This document shows positions 19,002 through 27,235 of a stretch of DNA of 64,000 bases, piece after piece. The stretch spans positions 1 through 64,000 of the forward strand of contig DAIMZO010000003.1 in assembly GCA_036733925.1 (NCBI GenBank), given 5' to 3'. Position 1 is the first letter of the stretch; each line of letters opens with the position of its first letter. The stretch comes from UBA2897 sp036733925 (GTDB lineage Bacteria; Bacillota; Negativicutes; Selenomonadales; Selenomonadaceae). The translations under genes were made by a program, and so were the position numbers. The notes under the pieces were generated by a model, which saw only the letters and a program-made list of their open reading frames with translations, searched no databases and was not told the origin of the DNA.

Positions 19002-20243
19002 ATGACTGCAGAATCCGTAAAAGCAAAGGAGGCTGGCGTTTTCGCCGGCCTCCATGTCGTATTGGGCGTGACGGGCGGCATCGCCGCGTACAAGGCGGTC
19101 GAGATCGTGAGCCGCCTGCGCAAAAGCGGCGCCGAGGTGCACGTCATCATGACGGAGGCCGCGACGCAGTTCGTGACCGAGCTGACCTTGCGCGAGATCA
19201 GCGGCCAGCCGGTATCCGTCGACATGTGGGCGAAGGTGCCGCATTTCCACGTCGAGCATATCGCGCTCGCGCAGCTCGCGGACGTCGTGCTCGTCGCGCC
19301 GGCGACGGCCAACGTCCTTGCGAAGGCCGCCAACGGCATCGCGGACGACATGCTTTCGACGACCCTGCTCGCGACGAAGGCACCCGTGTTCTTCGCCCCA
19401 GCCATGAACACGGCGATGTACGAGCACCCGGCGACCCGGCACAATATCGACGTGCTCCGCACGCGCGGCGCGCATATCCTCGAGCCCGCGAGCGGGCCGC
19501 TCGCCTGCGGCACGAACGGCAAGGGCCGCCTGCCGGAGCCCGCGGAGATCGTCGCGGCGCTCGGGCATTATCTGGAGAAACGTGCGACGCTCGCCGGGAA
19601 GAAGATCCTCGTGACCGCGGGCGGCACTGAGGAGCCGCTCGACCCTGTGCGCTACCTCGGCAACCACTCGACCGGGCGTATGGGCTACGCCATCGCGCGC
19701 GAGGCCGCACGCCGCGGCGCGGCCGTCGTGCTGCTCTCGGGTTCGGCCATGCTGCCCGTCCCAGAGGGTGTGCGCCTCATCTCCGTGCAGACCGCGCGGC
19801 AGATGTACGACGCCGCCATGCAGGAGAGCACCGACGCCGACGCCGTCATCATGGCGGCCGCCGTCGCCGACTACCGGCCCGCCGTCACCTATCCGCACAA
19901 GCTCAAGAAAGGCGAGGGCAGCCTCACGCTGACCCTCGAGCGCAACCCCGACATCCTCCTTGAGCTCGGCCACCGCAAGCGCGAGGGACAGATCCTCGTC
20001 GGCTTCGCTGCCGAGACCCAGAACCTCCGCGCCTATGCCAAAGCCAAGCTCGAGAAGAAGAACCTCGACCTTATCGTCGCCAACGACGTCTCCCGCGAAG
20101 ACGCCGGTTTCGCCGCCGAAACCAACGAAGCCATCCTCTTCGCCCGCGACGGTCAGGAACGCGAAATCCCCCTCATGCAGAAAACCGCCCTCGCCGCCAT
20201 CCTCCTCGACAGCGTAGAAAAGCGGCTCGCAGACAACAAATAA
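19002..20243 (+). CDS. coaBC: Bifunctional phosphopantothenoylcysteine decarboxylase/synthetase
   Basis: This 413-residue enzyme carries out two steps of coenzyme A synthesis. It joins cysteine to 4'-phosphopantothenate (CTP-dependent) and decarboxylates the product with FMN. The N-terminal CoaC flavoprotein half starts with VTGGIAAYKAVE and holds PATANVLAKAANGIADD and PAMNTAMYE. The CoaB half begins near residue 200 with TAGGTEEPLDPVR. ATG 19002 follows the rpoZ stop and AGGA at 18990. Its last 400 bases are strikingly rich in C-ending codons compared with its start. Confidence 0.93.
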   Translation: MTAESVKAKEAGVFAGLHVVLGVTGGIAAYKAVEIVSRLRKSGAEVHVIMTEAATQFVTELTLREISGQPVSVDMWAKVPHFHVEHIALAQLADVVLVAPATANVLAKAANGIADDMLSTTLLATKAPVFFAPAMNTAMYEHPATRHNIDVLRTRGAHILEPASGPLACGTNGKGRLPEPAEIVAALGHYLEKRATLAGKKILVTAGGTEEPLDPVRYLGNHSTGRMGYAIAREAARRGAAVVLLSGSAMLPVPEGVRLISVQTARQMYDAAMQESTDADAVIMAAAVADYRPAVTYPHKLKKGEGSLTLTLERNPDILLELGHRKREGQILVGFAAETQNLRAYAKAKLEKKNLDLIVANDVSREDAGFAAETNEAILFARDGQEREIPLMQKTALAAILLDSVEKRLADNK

Positions 20244-20288
20244 CGGAAACCCTTTAACTATGAGCACATAGACTTGAGCAGTTTGTAA

Positions 20289-20531
20289 AGTGAGGAACAC
20301 CACCACAGCGGAATCCGGTTTCTGACACCGGCACAACGGCATAGCGGCGAAGGCAAAGCCATCCTCGCTATGCGGCATGAAGCCAACGAGAACGCCAAGG
20401 CAGCGCATCCAGAACGCTGGAACGGGCGCCCCACGCGAGACTGGACTTTGCCGGATACCGTTTATCTGAATCCGGAAAAAGAAGCAAACCCAAAACAAAT
20501 CAATTCAAAGAATCACGGACAACTAGCTTGA
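20289..20531 (+). pseudogene. C-terminal remnant of an IS3-type transposase
   Basis: Eighty plus-strand codons read HHSGIRFLTPAQRHSGE, then HPERWNGRPTRDW and VYLNPEKEA, ending in TGA. This is the usual C-terminus of IS3-family integrase-core transposases (xxSGIRFVTPxQRHxGE, then HPERW and LNPE). An in-frame stop (20286-20288) lies just upstream and nothing of the catalytic core remains. It could come from the same element as the fragment at 1106-1255, which is an N-terminal piece. Confidence 0.7.
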
Positions 20532-20574
20532 CATTTAGCGATGGGGAGAAATCTGCTTGATTCCACCTATTGCG

Positions 20575-20627
20575 AAAAGGGGTGCCGCACGAACGAAAAA
20601 GTATCGTGCAGCAGCCCCTTTTTTTGA
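20575..20627 (+). terminator. Intrinsic terminator downstream of coaBC and the IS3 remnant
   Basis: AAAAGGGGTGC and GCACGA pair, with small bulges, with TCGTGC, GCA and CCCC, ending in seven T. It separates the yicC-coaBC operon from alaS. Confidence 0.7.
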
Positions 20628-20645
20628 TTTTTCTACAGGGGAGGG

Positions 20646-20674
20646 TGCACAGGTCGGCGGGATTGTGGTATACT
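20646..20674 (+). promoter_or_regulatory. Putative alaS promoter
   Basis: TGCACA (20646-20651) and an extended -10, TGGTATACT ending at 20674, are 17 bases apart. The 80-base leader shows no T-box core (no GGTACCGCG-like sequence). Confidence 0.5.
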
Positions 20675-20759
20675 ACTAACTAGCTATGTACAGATTTTTG
20701 GTACAATGAACCTGAGGCAGGCGGGCGTGGCTCCCTTTCTCAGCTGGAGGTAGATTTTT

Positions 20760-23387
20760 TTGAAGTATATGAGTGGCAATGAACTTCGCGAAGCTTATCT
20801 GAAGTTCTTTTCCGAAAAGAAAGGGCATCTGCGTCTGCCGTCGTTCTCGCTGATCCCGAAGGATGATCCGACGCTGCTTCTGATTGGAGCGGGCATGGCA
20901 CCGCTGAAGCCGTTCTTCACGGGCAAGATGAAGCCGCCCCGCACGCGCGTGACGACGAGCCAGCGCTGCGTGCGCACGGGTGATATCGAGAACGTCGGCC
21001 GCACGGCGCGCCATCAGACGTATTTCGAGATGCTCGGCAACTTCTCGTTCGGCGATTATTTCAAGGGCGAGGCAATCCCCTGGGCGTGGGAGTTCCTGAC
21101 CGAGGTCATCGAGCTGCCGAAGGACAAGCTCTGGGTCACGGTCTATCCGGATGACGATGAGGCCATCGCGATCTGGAAGTCTCAGCCGGGCTTCCCGCAG
21201 GATCACATCGTCAAGATGGATGATAACTTCTGGGAGATCGGCCCTGGCCCGTGCGGCCCGGACTCGGAGATCTACATCGATCTCGGCGAGGAGCGCGGCT
21301 GCGGCAAACCGACCTGCGCGGTCGGCTGCGACTGCGACCGTTACCTCGAAATCTGGAACCTCGTGTTCACGCAGTACGACCGTCAGGAGGACGGCTCGTA
21401 CAAGGACCTCGCGCATAAGAACATCGATACGGGCTGCGGCCTCGAGCGCCTCGCATCGGTCGTGCAGGGCAAGAAGACGAATTTCGAGACGGATCTCCTG
21501 TACCCGATCATCGAGTACGCATCGAAGGTCTCGGGCGTCAAGTACGGCGAGGACGAGAAGAAGGACGTCTCGCTGAAGGTCATCGCGGATCACGCGCGCT
21601 CCATGGCCATCATGATCATGGACGGCATCCTGCCGTCGAATGAGGGCCGCGGCTACGTGCTGCGCCGCATCCTGCGCCGCGCCATCCGTCACGGCCGCAT
21701 GCTCGGCATTCAGGGCAAGTTCCTCGAGGGCGCGGTCGACGCGGTCGTCGATATCTACCGCGACGCGAGCGACTTCCAGGAGCTCGTGAACAAGCAGGAC
21801 TACATCAAGAGAGTCATCAGCATCGAGGAGGATCGCTTTGCGGCGACGCTGAATCAGGGCATGGAGCTGCTGAACGGCGAGATCGATGCCCTGAAGAAGG
21901 CCGGCAAGCAGGCGCTCGACGGCAAGGTCGGCTTCCGCCTCTACGATACGTTCGGCTTCCCGTGGGAGCTCACCGAGGAAATCCTGCATGAACAGGGCCT
22001 CGACCTCGACAAGGAAGGGTTCGAGAAGGCGATGGAAGAGCAGCGCGAGCGCGCGCGCAATGCCCGTACGGCGAACACGCGCGTCGCGGTGCCGGACCTC
22101 TCGGGCATCGACGTGTCGAAGCTCAAGGTCGACGCATCGGCCCAAGCGGGCAAGGTTGTCGCCATTTGGAAGGACGGCAAGCTCGTCGACGAGCTGCATG
22201 ACGGCGATGAGGCCGGCATCATCCTTGACGTGACCCCGTTCTATGCTGAGGGCGGCGGACAGGTCGGCGACGAGGGCGAGCTCGACAGCGAGTTCGGCCA
22301 CATCCAGGTCTCGAACGCGAAGAAGCTGCCGGACGGCACGGTCTACCATATCGGCTACGTGGCCGAGGGCCAGCTGAAGGTCGGCGACAGCGTCGAGATC
22401 CACGTCGACCCGGTCAAACATCTCGCGTCCGCGCGCAACCATACGGCGACGCATCTGCTGCAGGCCGCGCTGAAGCGCGTGGTCGGCGATCAGGTCAATC
22501 AGGCCGGCTCTCTCGTGACGCCGGAGCGCCTGCGCTTCGACTTCACGAACTTCGAGCCGGTCACGGAGCAGCAGCTCGCGGACGTCGAGGAGCTCGTGAA
22601 CACGGAGATCCTGAAGGGCACGGATGTCGAGATCAGCCACATGAGCCTCGACGAGGCGAAGAAGGCCGGCGCGATGGCGCTGTTCTCAGAGAAATACGGC
22701 GACGTCGTGCGCGTCGTGAAGGTGCCGGGCTTCTCGATGGAGCTTTGCGCGGGCTCGCATGTCAAGAACGTCGGCCAGATTGGCATGTTCAAGATCGTCG
22801 GCGAGTCGGGCGTCGCGTCCGGCGTGCGCCGCATCGAGGCCATCACGGGGCAGGCGGCCCTCGATTACGCCAAGGAGAAGATGGCGGAGGTCAAGGCTGT
22901 CGCAGCTGTGCTGAAGGTCGAGGAGAAAGAGGTTCCGGCGGCCGTCGACAAGGTGCTCGCCGCGAATAAGGATATGGAGCAGCAGCTCGCGGATATCGTC
23001 GCGATGCGCGAGGAGGCCGAGGCGTCGCAGTTCGCGGGCAACGTGAAGGAAGTCGCCGGGACGCAGGTCGTCACCGGCGTCGCGAAGGTCAGCGATATGG
23101 ACGCGCTGCGCAATGAGGCCGACCAGATTCTCAGCAAGATCAGCAGCGGCGTCGTCGTGCTCGGTTGCGTGAATGATGGCAAGGTCAGCCTCGTCGCGAA
23201 GGTCTCGAAGGACACGGCGGCGAAGGGCGCGCATGCCGGCAAGATCGTCAAGGCGGCGGCAGCCGCTGTCGGCGGTGGCGGCGGCGGACGTCCGGAGATG
23301 GCACAGGCCGGCGGCAAGAAGCCGGAGGCTCTGCCGGACGCGCTGAAGAAGGCCGTCGAGACCATCGAGAGCCAGCTTGGCGCATAA
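20760..23387 (+). CDS. alaS: Alanyl-tRNA synthetase
   Basis: This 875-residue enzyme charges tRNA-Ala and edits mischarged Ser and Gly. The class II catalytic domain starts at GNELREAYLKFF. The editing domain holds HTATHLLQ and CAGSH, the zinc-ligand set, and a C-terminal DHHA1 domain ends with the Gly-rich GGGGGGRPEMAQAGG. I chose TTG 20760: GGAGG (20746-20750) lies nine bases upstream, and homologues begin with MKYMxGNELR. An ATG at 20769 is too far from that site. Confidence 0.95.
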   Translation: MKYMSGNELREAYLKFFSEKKGHLRLPSFSLIPKDDPTLLLIGAGMAPLKPFFTGKMKPPRTRVTTSQRCVRTGDIENVGRTARHQTYFEMLGNFSFGDYFKGEAIPWAWEFLTEVIELPKDKLWVTVYPDDDEAIAIWKSQPGFPQDHIVKMDDNFWEIGPGPCGPDSEIYIDLGEERGCGKPTCAVGCDCDRYLEIWNLVFTQYDRQEDGSYKDLAHKNIDTGCGLERLASVVQGKKTNFETDLLYPIIEYASKVSGVKYGEDEKKDVSLKVIADHARSMAIMIMDGILPSNEGRGYVLRRILRRAIRHGRMLGIQGKFLEGAVDAVVDIYRDASDFQELVNKQDYIKRVISIEEDRFAATLNQGMELLNGEIDALKKAGKQALDGKVGFRLYDTFGFPWELTEEILHEQGLDLDKEGFEKAMEEQRERARNARTANTRVAVPDLSGIDVSKLKVDASAQAGKVVAIWKDGKLVDELHDGDEAGIILDVTPFYAEGGGQVGDEGELDSEFGHIQVSNAKKLPDGTVYHIGYVAEGQLKVGDSVEIHVDPVKHLASARNHTATHLLQAALKRVVGDQVNQAGSLVTPERLRFDFTNFEPVTEQQLADVEELVNTEILKGTDVEISHMSLDEAKKAGAMALFSEKYGDVVRVVKVPGFSMELCAGSHVKNVGQIGMFKIVGESGVASGVRRIEAITGQAALDYAKEKMAEVKAVAAVLKVEEKEVPAAVDKVLAANKDMEQQLADIVAMREEAEASQFAGNVKEVAGTQVVTGVAKVSDMDALRNEADQILSKISSGVVVLGCVNDGKVSLVAKVSKDTAAKGAHAGKIVKAAAAAVGGGGGGRPEMAQAGGKKPEALPDALKKAVETIESQLGA

Positions 23388-23405
23388 TGTGTTTTCCCTT
23401 GGCGG

Positions 23406-23457
23406 GGAGGCGGTTTCCGAAGGGAGAGCGGGGGATCCCGCGAGCCCTTCTGCCTCC
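23406..23457 (+). other. Three-tier RNA hairpin between alaS and the adaptor gene
   Basis: Three nested stems pair in order: GGAGGC with GCCTCC (23406-23411/23452-23457), GAAGGG with CCCTTC (23419-23424/23445-23450) and GCGGG with CCCGC (23428-23432/23437-23441), with a GGAT loop. No T run follows directly, so it is not a plain terminator. It ends about 36 bases before the adaptor start and may attenuate or protect the message. Confidence 0.7.
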
Positions 23458-23492
23458 GGTCAGGGGAATTCTTCTTTTGGGAGGTCATATCT

Positions 23493-24809
23493 TTGCAGGA
23501 ACAGGCAGAGAAAGAAAAAGGTGCGGCGGAACCGGCAAAGGATGCCGTGAAAGAGGCGGCTGATCCGGCGAAAGGGCCGGCGGAGGATGCCGCAAAAGGT
23601 CGTGCCGCGGGAAAGCGGCCGCATGGCGGCGAGGTCGATGTCACGAAGCGCGCGAAGTACTTCCTGCGCTACGGGCTGATCGGGCTCATCGTGCTCGCGC
23701 TGCTCTGCGCGGCCGGGATCTACTATTACCAGCACAGCCATCAGAGCTTCACGGTCTACGATGCGCAGGTCACGAGCTCGATGGTCGCCGCGAAGGCCAA
23801 GGCGGACGGTACGGTCGTCGAGATGGTCGTGCAGGACGGCGACACGGTGGATGCGGGGGATATCATCGCGCATATCCAGCCGAATGTCACGGATGAGCAG
23901 ATCGACCAGCTCAAGCAGAACGTCGAGCTCTCGAAGCGGAACCTCGAGCAGGTCAAGCAGGGGCAGATGACGAGCGTGCCTCAGAGCTCACCGGCCCCGG
24001 TGGCCGCGCCGTCCGCGCCGGTGAGTAGCGGGAACTCCGCGGCCGTCGCATCGGCAGCGAGCCGCATGCATCGCATGCAGGAGCTCTATGAGATGGGCGC
24101 CGTCAGCGCGAAGGAGCGCGATGCGGCCGTCGCGAACTATCAGGAGGCAGCGGCCGCCGCGTCGACGCCGGCACCAGCCCCGGCGGCACCATCCGTGCCG
24201 AGCACCGCTTCGCAGCCGGTTCTGCAGCCGGCGAACCCCGAGGCCGTGAAGCAGGCGGAGCTCGCCGTGAAGCAGGCGGAGGCCGCGCTCGCGAACGCGC
24301 AGGCCGACGCGCAGGCGACGGATATCGTCGCGCCGGCATCCGGCACGGTCTACTATACCGATGTGCAGGAGGGCAGCGAGGTCAAGGCCGGCGACACGAT
24401 CGTGAACGTCGGCGATGCGGATAACCTCTGGGTCGAGGCGAAGATCCGCCCGGAGGACAAGGACAAGGTCCGCCTCGGGCAGTTCGCTTCCTATACGATC
24501 GAGGGCCGCGAGCTCCAGGGCTCCGTGCAGGACATCAAGGATCCGGCCGACGATGCGGATGCGGCAGATTTCTCTGCCGCATCCGGCGGGGGCAGCGATT
24601 CGTTCAGCGCTTCGCTCGAGAAGCAGGACAAGAACGGAAATGATGGCGGGGGCAGCGACTCGGGCAGCGCCGCAGCCAGCAGCTCGGACGGCTCGGACGG
24701 CAGCGTGCACGACGAACGCATCACCGTGCGCATCTCCGTGCCGGCGAATCCGCTGTTCCAGCTGATTCCCGGCACCGACGCCGTCGTGAAATTCGCGCTG
24801 AACAGCTGA
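23493..24809 (+). CDS. HlyD/EmrA-type membrane fusion protein without a partner pump
   Basis: This 438-residue protein has a cytoplasmic tail of about 60 residues rich in Ala, Lys and Glu and one membrane segment (LIGLIVLALLCAAGIYYY). A periplasmic adaptor follows, with the two lipoyl halves (KADGTVVEMVVQDGDTVDAGD and IVAPASGTVYYTDVQEGSEV) and a coiled coil interrupted by Ala/Pro/Ser-rich sequence. A Ser/Gly/Asp-rich low-complexity stretch of some 60 residues splits the last beta domain. No transporter gene adjoins. TTG 23493 is the start, with GGGAGG (23479-23484) upstream. The cargo is unknown. Confidence 0.8.
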   Translation: MQEQAEKEKGAAEPAKDAVKEAADPAKGPAEDAAKGRAAGKRPHGGEVDVTKRAKYFLRYGLIGLIVLALLCAAGIYYYQHSHQSFTVYDAQVTSSMVAAKAKADGTVVEMVVQDGDTVDAGDIIAHIQPNVTDEQIDQLKQNVELSKRNLEQVKQGQMTSVPQSSPAPVAAPSAPVSSGNSAAVASAASRMHRMQELYEMGAVSAKERDAAVANYQEAAAAASTPAPAPAAPSVPSTASQPVLQPANPEAVKQAELAVKQAEAALANAQADAQATDIVAPASGTVYYTDVQEGSEVKAGDTIVNVGDADNLWVEAKIRPEDKDKVRLGQFASYTIEGRELQGSVQDIKDPADDADAADFSAASGGGSDSFSASLEKQDKNGNDGGGSDSGSAAASSSDGSDGSVHDERITVRISVPANPLFQLIPGTDAVVKFALNS

Positions 24810-24824
24810 ATCGCGGACAGGCAA

Positions 24825-24855
24825 AAAGAAAGGCAAAACTGCCTTTCTTTTTTTT
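24825..24855 (+). terminator. Intrinsic terminator after the adaptor gene
   Basis: AAAGAAAGGCA (24825-24835) pairs with TGCCTTTCTTT (24840-24850) around AAAC, followed by more T. Confidence 0.85.
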
Positions 24856-24863
24856 GCCTTTTA

Positions 24864-24872
24864 TGCTATAAT
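24864..24872 (+). promoter_or_regulatory. Extended -10 element ahead of yerC-hisZ
   Basis: TGCTATAAT (24864-24872) is a perfect extended -10. The -35 position is filled by the T run of the terminator, so no -35 match is seen. Confidence 0.55.
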
Positions 24873-24922
24873 ACTTTTACAAAATAAAGGAATAAAGACG
24901 CAAAGAACGGAGGAGTGAACGG

Positions 24923-25243
24923 ATGGTCAACGAGAAACTGCGGGATCCGCTGAACGACCAGCTCTGCGACGCGATGCTGACGCTCCGGACGCGCGAGGAA
25001 TGCTATGCGTTCTTCGAGGATATCTGTACGATCAGCGAGTTGAAGGCGATGAGCCAGCGGCTCGAGGTCGCGCGGATGCTGCGCGCGAAGCATACCTACG
25101 ACGATATCGTCGCGAAGACCGGCGCGAGCACGGCGACGATCAGCCGCGTCAAGCGCTGCCTGAACTACGGGGCGGACGGCTACACGACGGTGCTCGCGCG
25201 TCTCGACGCGTCGGGCGAGCCGATCGCGACGAAGAAAGCATAA
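24923..25243 (+). CDS. YerC/YecD-type TrpR-related DNA-binding protein
   Basis: This 106-residue protein is a small regulator of the Trp-repressor superfamily. The segment ISELKAMSQRLEVARML followed by the helix-turn-helix YDDIVAKTGASTATISRVKR is characteristic of the YerC/YecD group. In some Firmicutes such genes adjoin amino-acid synthesis genes. Here it leads the hisZ operon, 22 bases ahead of hisZ, which suggests control of histidine genes. Its ligand is not known. Confidence 0.85.
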   Translation: MVNEKLRDPLNDQLCDAMLTLRTREECYAFFEDICTISELKAMSQRLEVARMLRAKHTYDDIVAKTGASTATISRVKRCLNYGADGYTTVLARLDASGEPIATKKA

Positions 25244-25265
25244 AGACAAGAAAGGGAGACTGACG

Positions 25266-26447
25266 ATGGAGAATGAGAACCTGGTACTGGAGATCCCATA
25301 TGGCACGCGTGATTTCCTGCCGCAGGAAGCGGCGGAGAAGCGGAGCCTGGAGACGAAGCTCGCGAGCCTGTTCGAAGGCTGGGGCTATGATGAGATCGTG
25401 ACGCCGACGATGGAGTATCTCGACAACCTGACGCTCAGCGGCAGCTCGGTGCTCGAGCCGCACATGTTCAAGCTGTTCGACCGGACGAATCGGACGCTTG
25501 CGCTGCGCCACGAGATGACGACGCCGCTCGCGCGCGTCGCGTCGAGCCGCCTGAAGGACGCGCCGCTGCCGCTGAAGCTCTTCGCCGTCGGTTCGGTCTT
25601 CCGCTACGAGCAGAGCCAGACCGGCCGCCAGTGTGAGTTCTATCAGGCGGGCGTCGAGCTCATGGGCTCTCCGTCGCCGGCGGCGGATGCCGAAGTGATC
25701 GCGCTCTGCGTCGAGACCCTGCGCGCGGCGGGGCTGCAGGACTTCCGCCTGTATCTCGGGCAGGTCGAGTTCATCAACGGTATCATGGAGCAGTATCCGC
25801 TGACGGAGGCGCAGCAAGCTGAGCTCCGCTCGTACCTCGAGAAGCGCAACCTCGTCGCGCTCGAGCAGGCCGTCGACAAGATGCAGATCCCGGCGCCGGC
25901 GAAGCAGGCGCTGAAGAAGCTGCCGCTGCTGTCGGGCGGCGAGGAGATGCTCGAGCAGGCCTACGGCATGGCGCTCAGCGAGAAGAGCCGCCGCGCGCTC
26001 GATAACCTCAGCGCGATCTACCGTCTGCTCAAGGCGTACGGCGTCGCGGATGCCGTGCAGTTCGACCTCGGCATCATCCGGGATTTCGGCTACTATACGG
26101 GCATGGTCTTCGAGGGGTACGCGCCGGGGCTCGGTTTCTCGCTCTGCGGCGGCGGCCGCTACGACCACCTGCTCTCCGCGTTCGGCAATCCGTGCCCTGC
26201 GACGGGCTTTGCGGTCGGCATCGAGCGCCTTCTGCTCGCGCGCGAGGCGCAGGGCGGCGAGCTGGAGGCTGGCGTGCAGGGCGTCTACGTCGGCTATGCG
26301 GCAGGCAAGGACGCGCTGGCCATCGAGAAGACGCAGGCGCTCCGCAGCGAGGGCCGGCGGGTCGAGCTCGCCATGCGCCCGCAGTCGGAGGCTGAGGCGA
26401 AGCGCAGCGCGGATGCGCGGCAGGCGGCCGCAGTGTACGTCGCATGA
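25266..26447 (+). CDS. hisZ: ATP phosphoribosyltransferase regulatory subunit
   Basis: This 393-residue protein resembles the catalytic core of histidyl-tRNA synthetase but lacks aminoacylation. It joins short-form HisG to make an active octamer and confers histidine feedback inhibition. HisRS-like blocks are visible: PYGTRDFLP near the start, the motif 2 region SVFRYEQSQTGRQCEFYQ and GGGRYDHLLSAFG. The presence of short HisG at 27236 fits. AGGGAG precedes ATG 25266, and the gene overlaps the next one by four bases (ATGA). Confidence 0.93.
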   Translation: MENENLVLEIPYGTRDFLPQEAAEKRSLETKLASLFEGWGYDEIVTPTMEYLDNLTLSGSSVLEPHMFKLFDRTNRTLALRHEMTTPLARVASSRLKDAPLPLKLFAVGSVFRYEQSQTGRQCEFYQAGVELMGSPSPAADAEVIALCVETLRAAGLQDFRLYLGQVEFINGIMEQYPLTEAQQAELRSYLEKRNLVALEQAVDKMQIPAPAKQALKKLPLLSGGEEMLEQAYGMALSEKSRRALDNLSAIYRLLKAYGVADAVQFDLGIIRDFGYYTGMVFEGYAPGLGFSLCGGGRYDHLLSAFGNPCPATGFAVGIERLLLAREAQGGELEAGVQGVYVGYAAGKDALAIEKTQALRSEGRRVELAMRPQSEAEAKRSADARQAAAVYVA

Positions 26448-26953
26448 CGACCTCGTGGCAGCGCGTGCGGCAGTTCGCGCGCGCCGTGACGGCAAGGCTC
26501 ACAGATGAGGAGCGCGCGTGGATCGATGGGGCTTTGCCCGCCGCGGCGCGGCCCCTTTTCTACGCGATGCATCCGGCCGACCAGGTGCATGCGCTGCGCG
26601 TCGCACAGACCGCGCTGCAACTCGCCGCTGGCGCGCGGGTCGACCGCCCTTTCCTCGTCCGCTGCTGCCTCCTGCACGACGTCGGCCGAGTAAAGGGCGA
26701 CCTCGATATTTTCGGCAAGGTCTGGGCCGTGCTCGCGCATCACTATGCGCCGGACTGGTCCATGCGCATGGGGCAGAGCGGCCGCATCCATTTCCTGCAG
26801 GTCTACTACGGGCACCCGCAGATCGGCGCCGAAAAGCTCCGCCGCGCCGGACTGCCGCGCGAGGCGGCCATCATCGAGCGGCACCACGAGCCGCCGACGT
26901 CCGCCGATTCCTCCGTGCTGCGCCTGCTCAAGGCGGCGGACAGCAGGAATTGA
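26444..26953 (+). CDS. HD-domain phosphohydrolase-like protein
   Basis: This 169-residue protein carries an HD-type metal phosphohydrolase fold. Candidate ligands are His in VHALRV, the His-Asp pair in LLHDVGRVKGDLD, the His pair in ERHHEPP and a late Asp in LLKAADS. It overlaps hisZ by four bases and so is co-translated with it. The substrate is unknown; nucleotide or small phosphoester hydrolysis is the family's range. The his cluster shows no histidinol-phosphate phosphatase, which makes this protein a candidate for that step, but that is only inference from position. Confidence 0.75.
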   Translation: MTTSWQRVRQFARAVTARLTDEERAWIDGALPAAARPLFYAMHPADQVHALRVAQTALQLAAGARVDRPFLVRCCLLHDVGRVKGDLDIFGKVWAVLAHHYAPDWSMRMGQSGRIHFLQVYYGHPQIGAEKLRRAGLPREAAIIERHHEPPTSADSSVLRLLKAADSRN

Positions 26954-26993
26954 GATTTTCTGCCGTCGTTGGACAGCAGAAAGAGATATTTTG

Positions 26994-27002
26994 TGCTATA
27001 AT
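26994..27002 (+). promoter_or_regulatory. Extended -10 element after the HD gene
   Basis: TGCTATAAT (26994-27002) lies 40 bases after the HD stop. No -35 at normal spacing is seen. It would give a longer his leader than the promoter at 27062. Confidence 0.4.
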
Positions 27003-27061
27003 AGATATACGTCCGCAAAACATGGACAGAATCTGTAAAGAAAAAATTTTGGATTGTACAC

Positions 27062-27090
27062 TTGACGGATTCTTTGTAACATGTTAGTAT
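27062..27090 (+). promoter_or_regulatory. Promoter of the hisGDCBHAF-IE operon
   Basis: TTGACG (27062-27067) and TAGTAT (27085-27090) are 17 bases apart, with TGT before the -10. Transcription should start near 27097, leaving a 139-base leader before hisG. Confidence 0.75.
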
Positions 27091-27096
27091 AGTTAC

Positions 27097-27235
27097 AAGT
27101 TAATACTTTAGCGAGATAAAGAGCACGGTATGCAGGCGCATCCCGGAGGCTGAGAACCACGGGAGACGCTACGGGCCGTCAGGATGTGGGACACGGCGTC
27201 CCGTTATCCAGCACTAGCAGTTTAGGAGGGGTTGG
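27097..27235 (+). ncRNA. Structured leader of the his operon, class unknown
   Basis: After a small hairpin CTTTA/TAAAG, CGCATCC (27137-27143) pairs with GGATGTG (27182-27188) and encloses GACG/CGTC (27165-27168/27177-27180). A further hairpin, GGGAC/GTCCC (27188-27192/27198-27202), competes with pairing of ACGGGA (27159-27164) to TCCCGT (27199-27204). That overlap of pairing partners is what one expects of a switch. No histidine-rich leader peptide, T-box core or riboswitch consensus that I remember fits. Confidence 0.55.

Noticed and set aside
20628..20759. T-box leader before alaS
   Set aside because: The region lacks the T-box antiterminator core and specifier-like structure; only a promoter with extended -10 is visible.
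27121..27215. TPP riboswitch suggested by GGCTGAGA in the his leader
   Set aside because: The second TPP box (ACCTGATCTGG-like) is missing, and the gene context is histidine, not thiamine.
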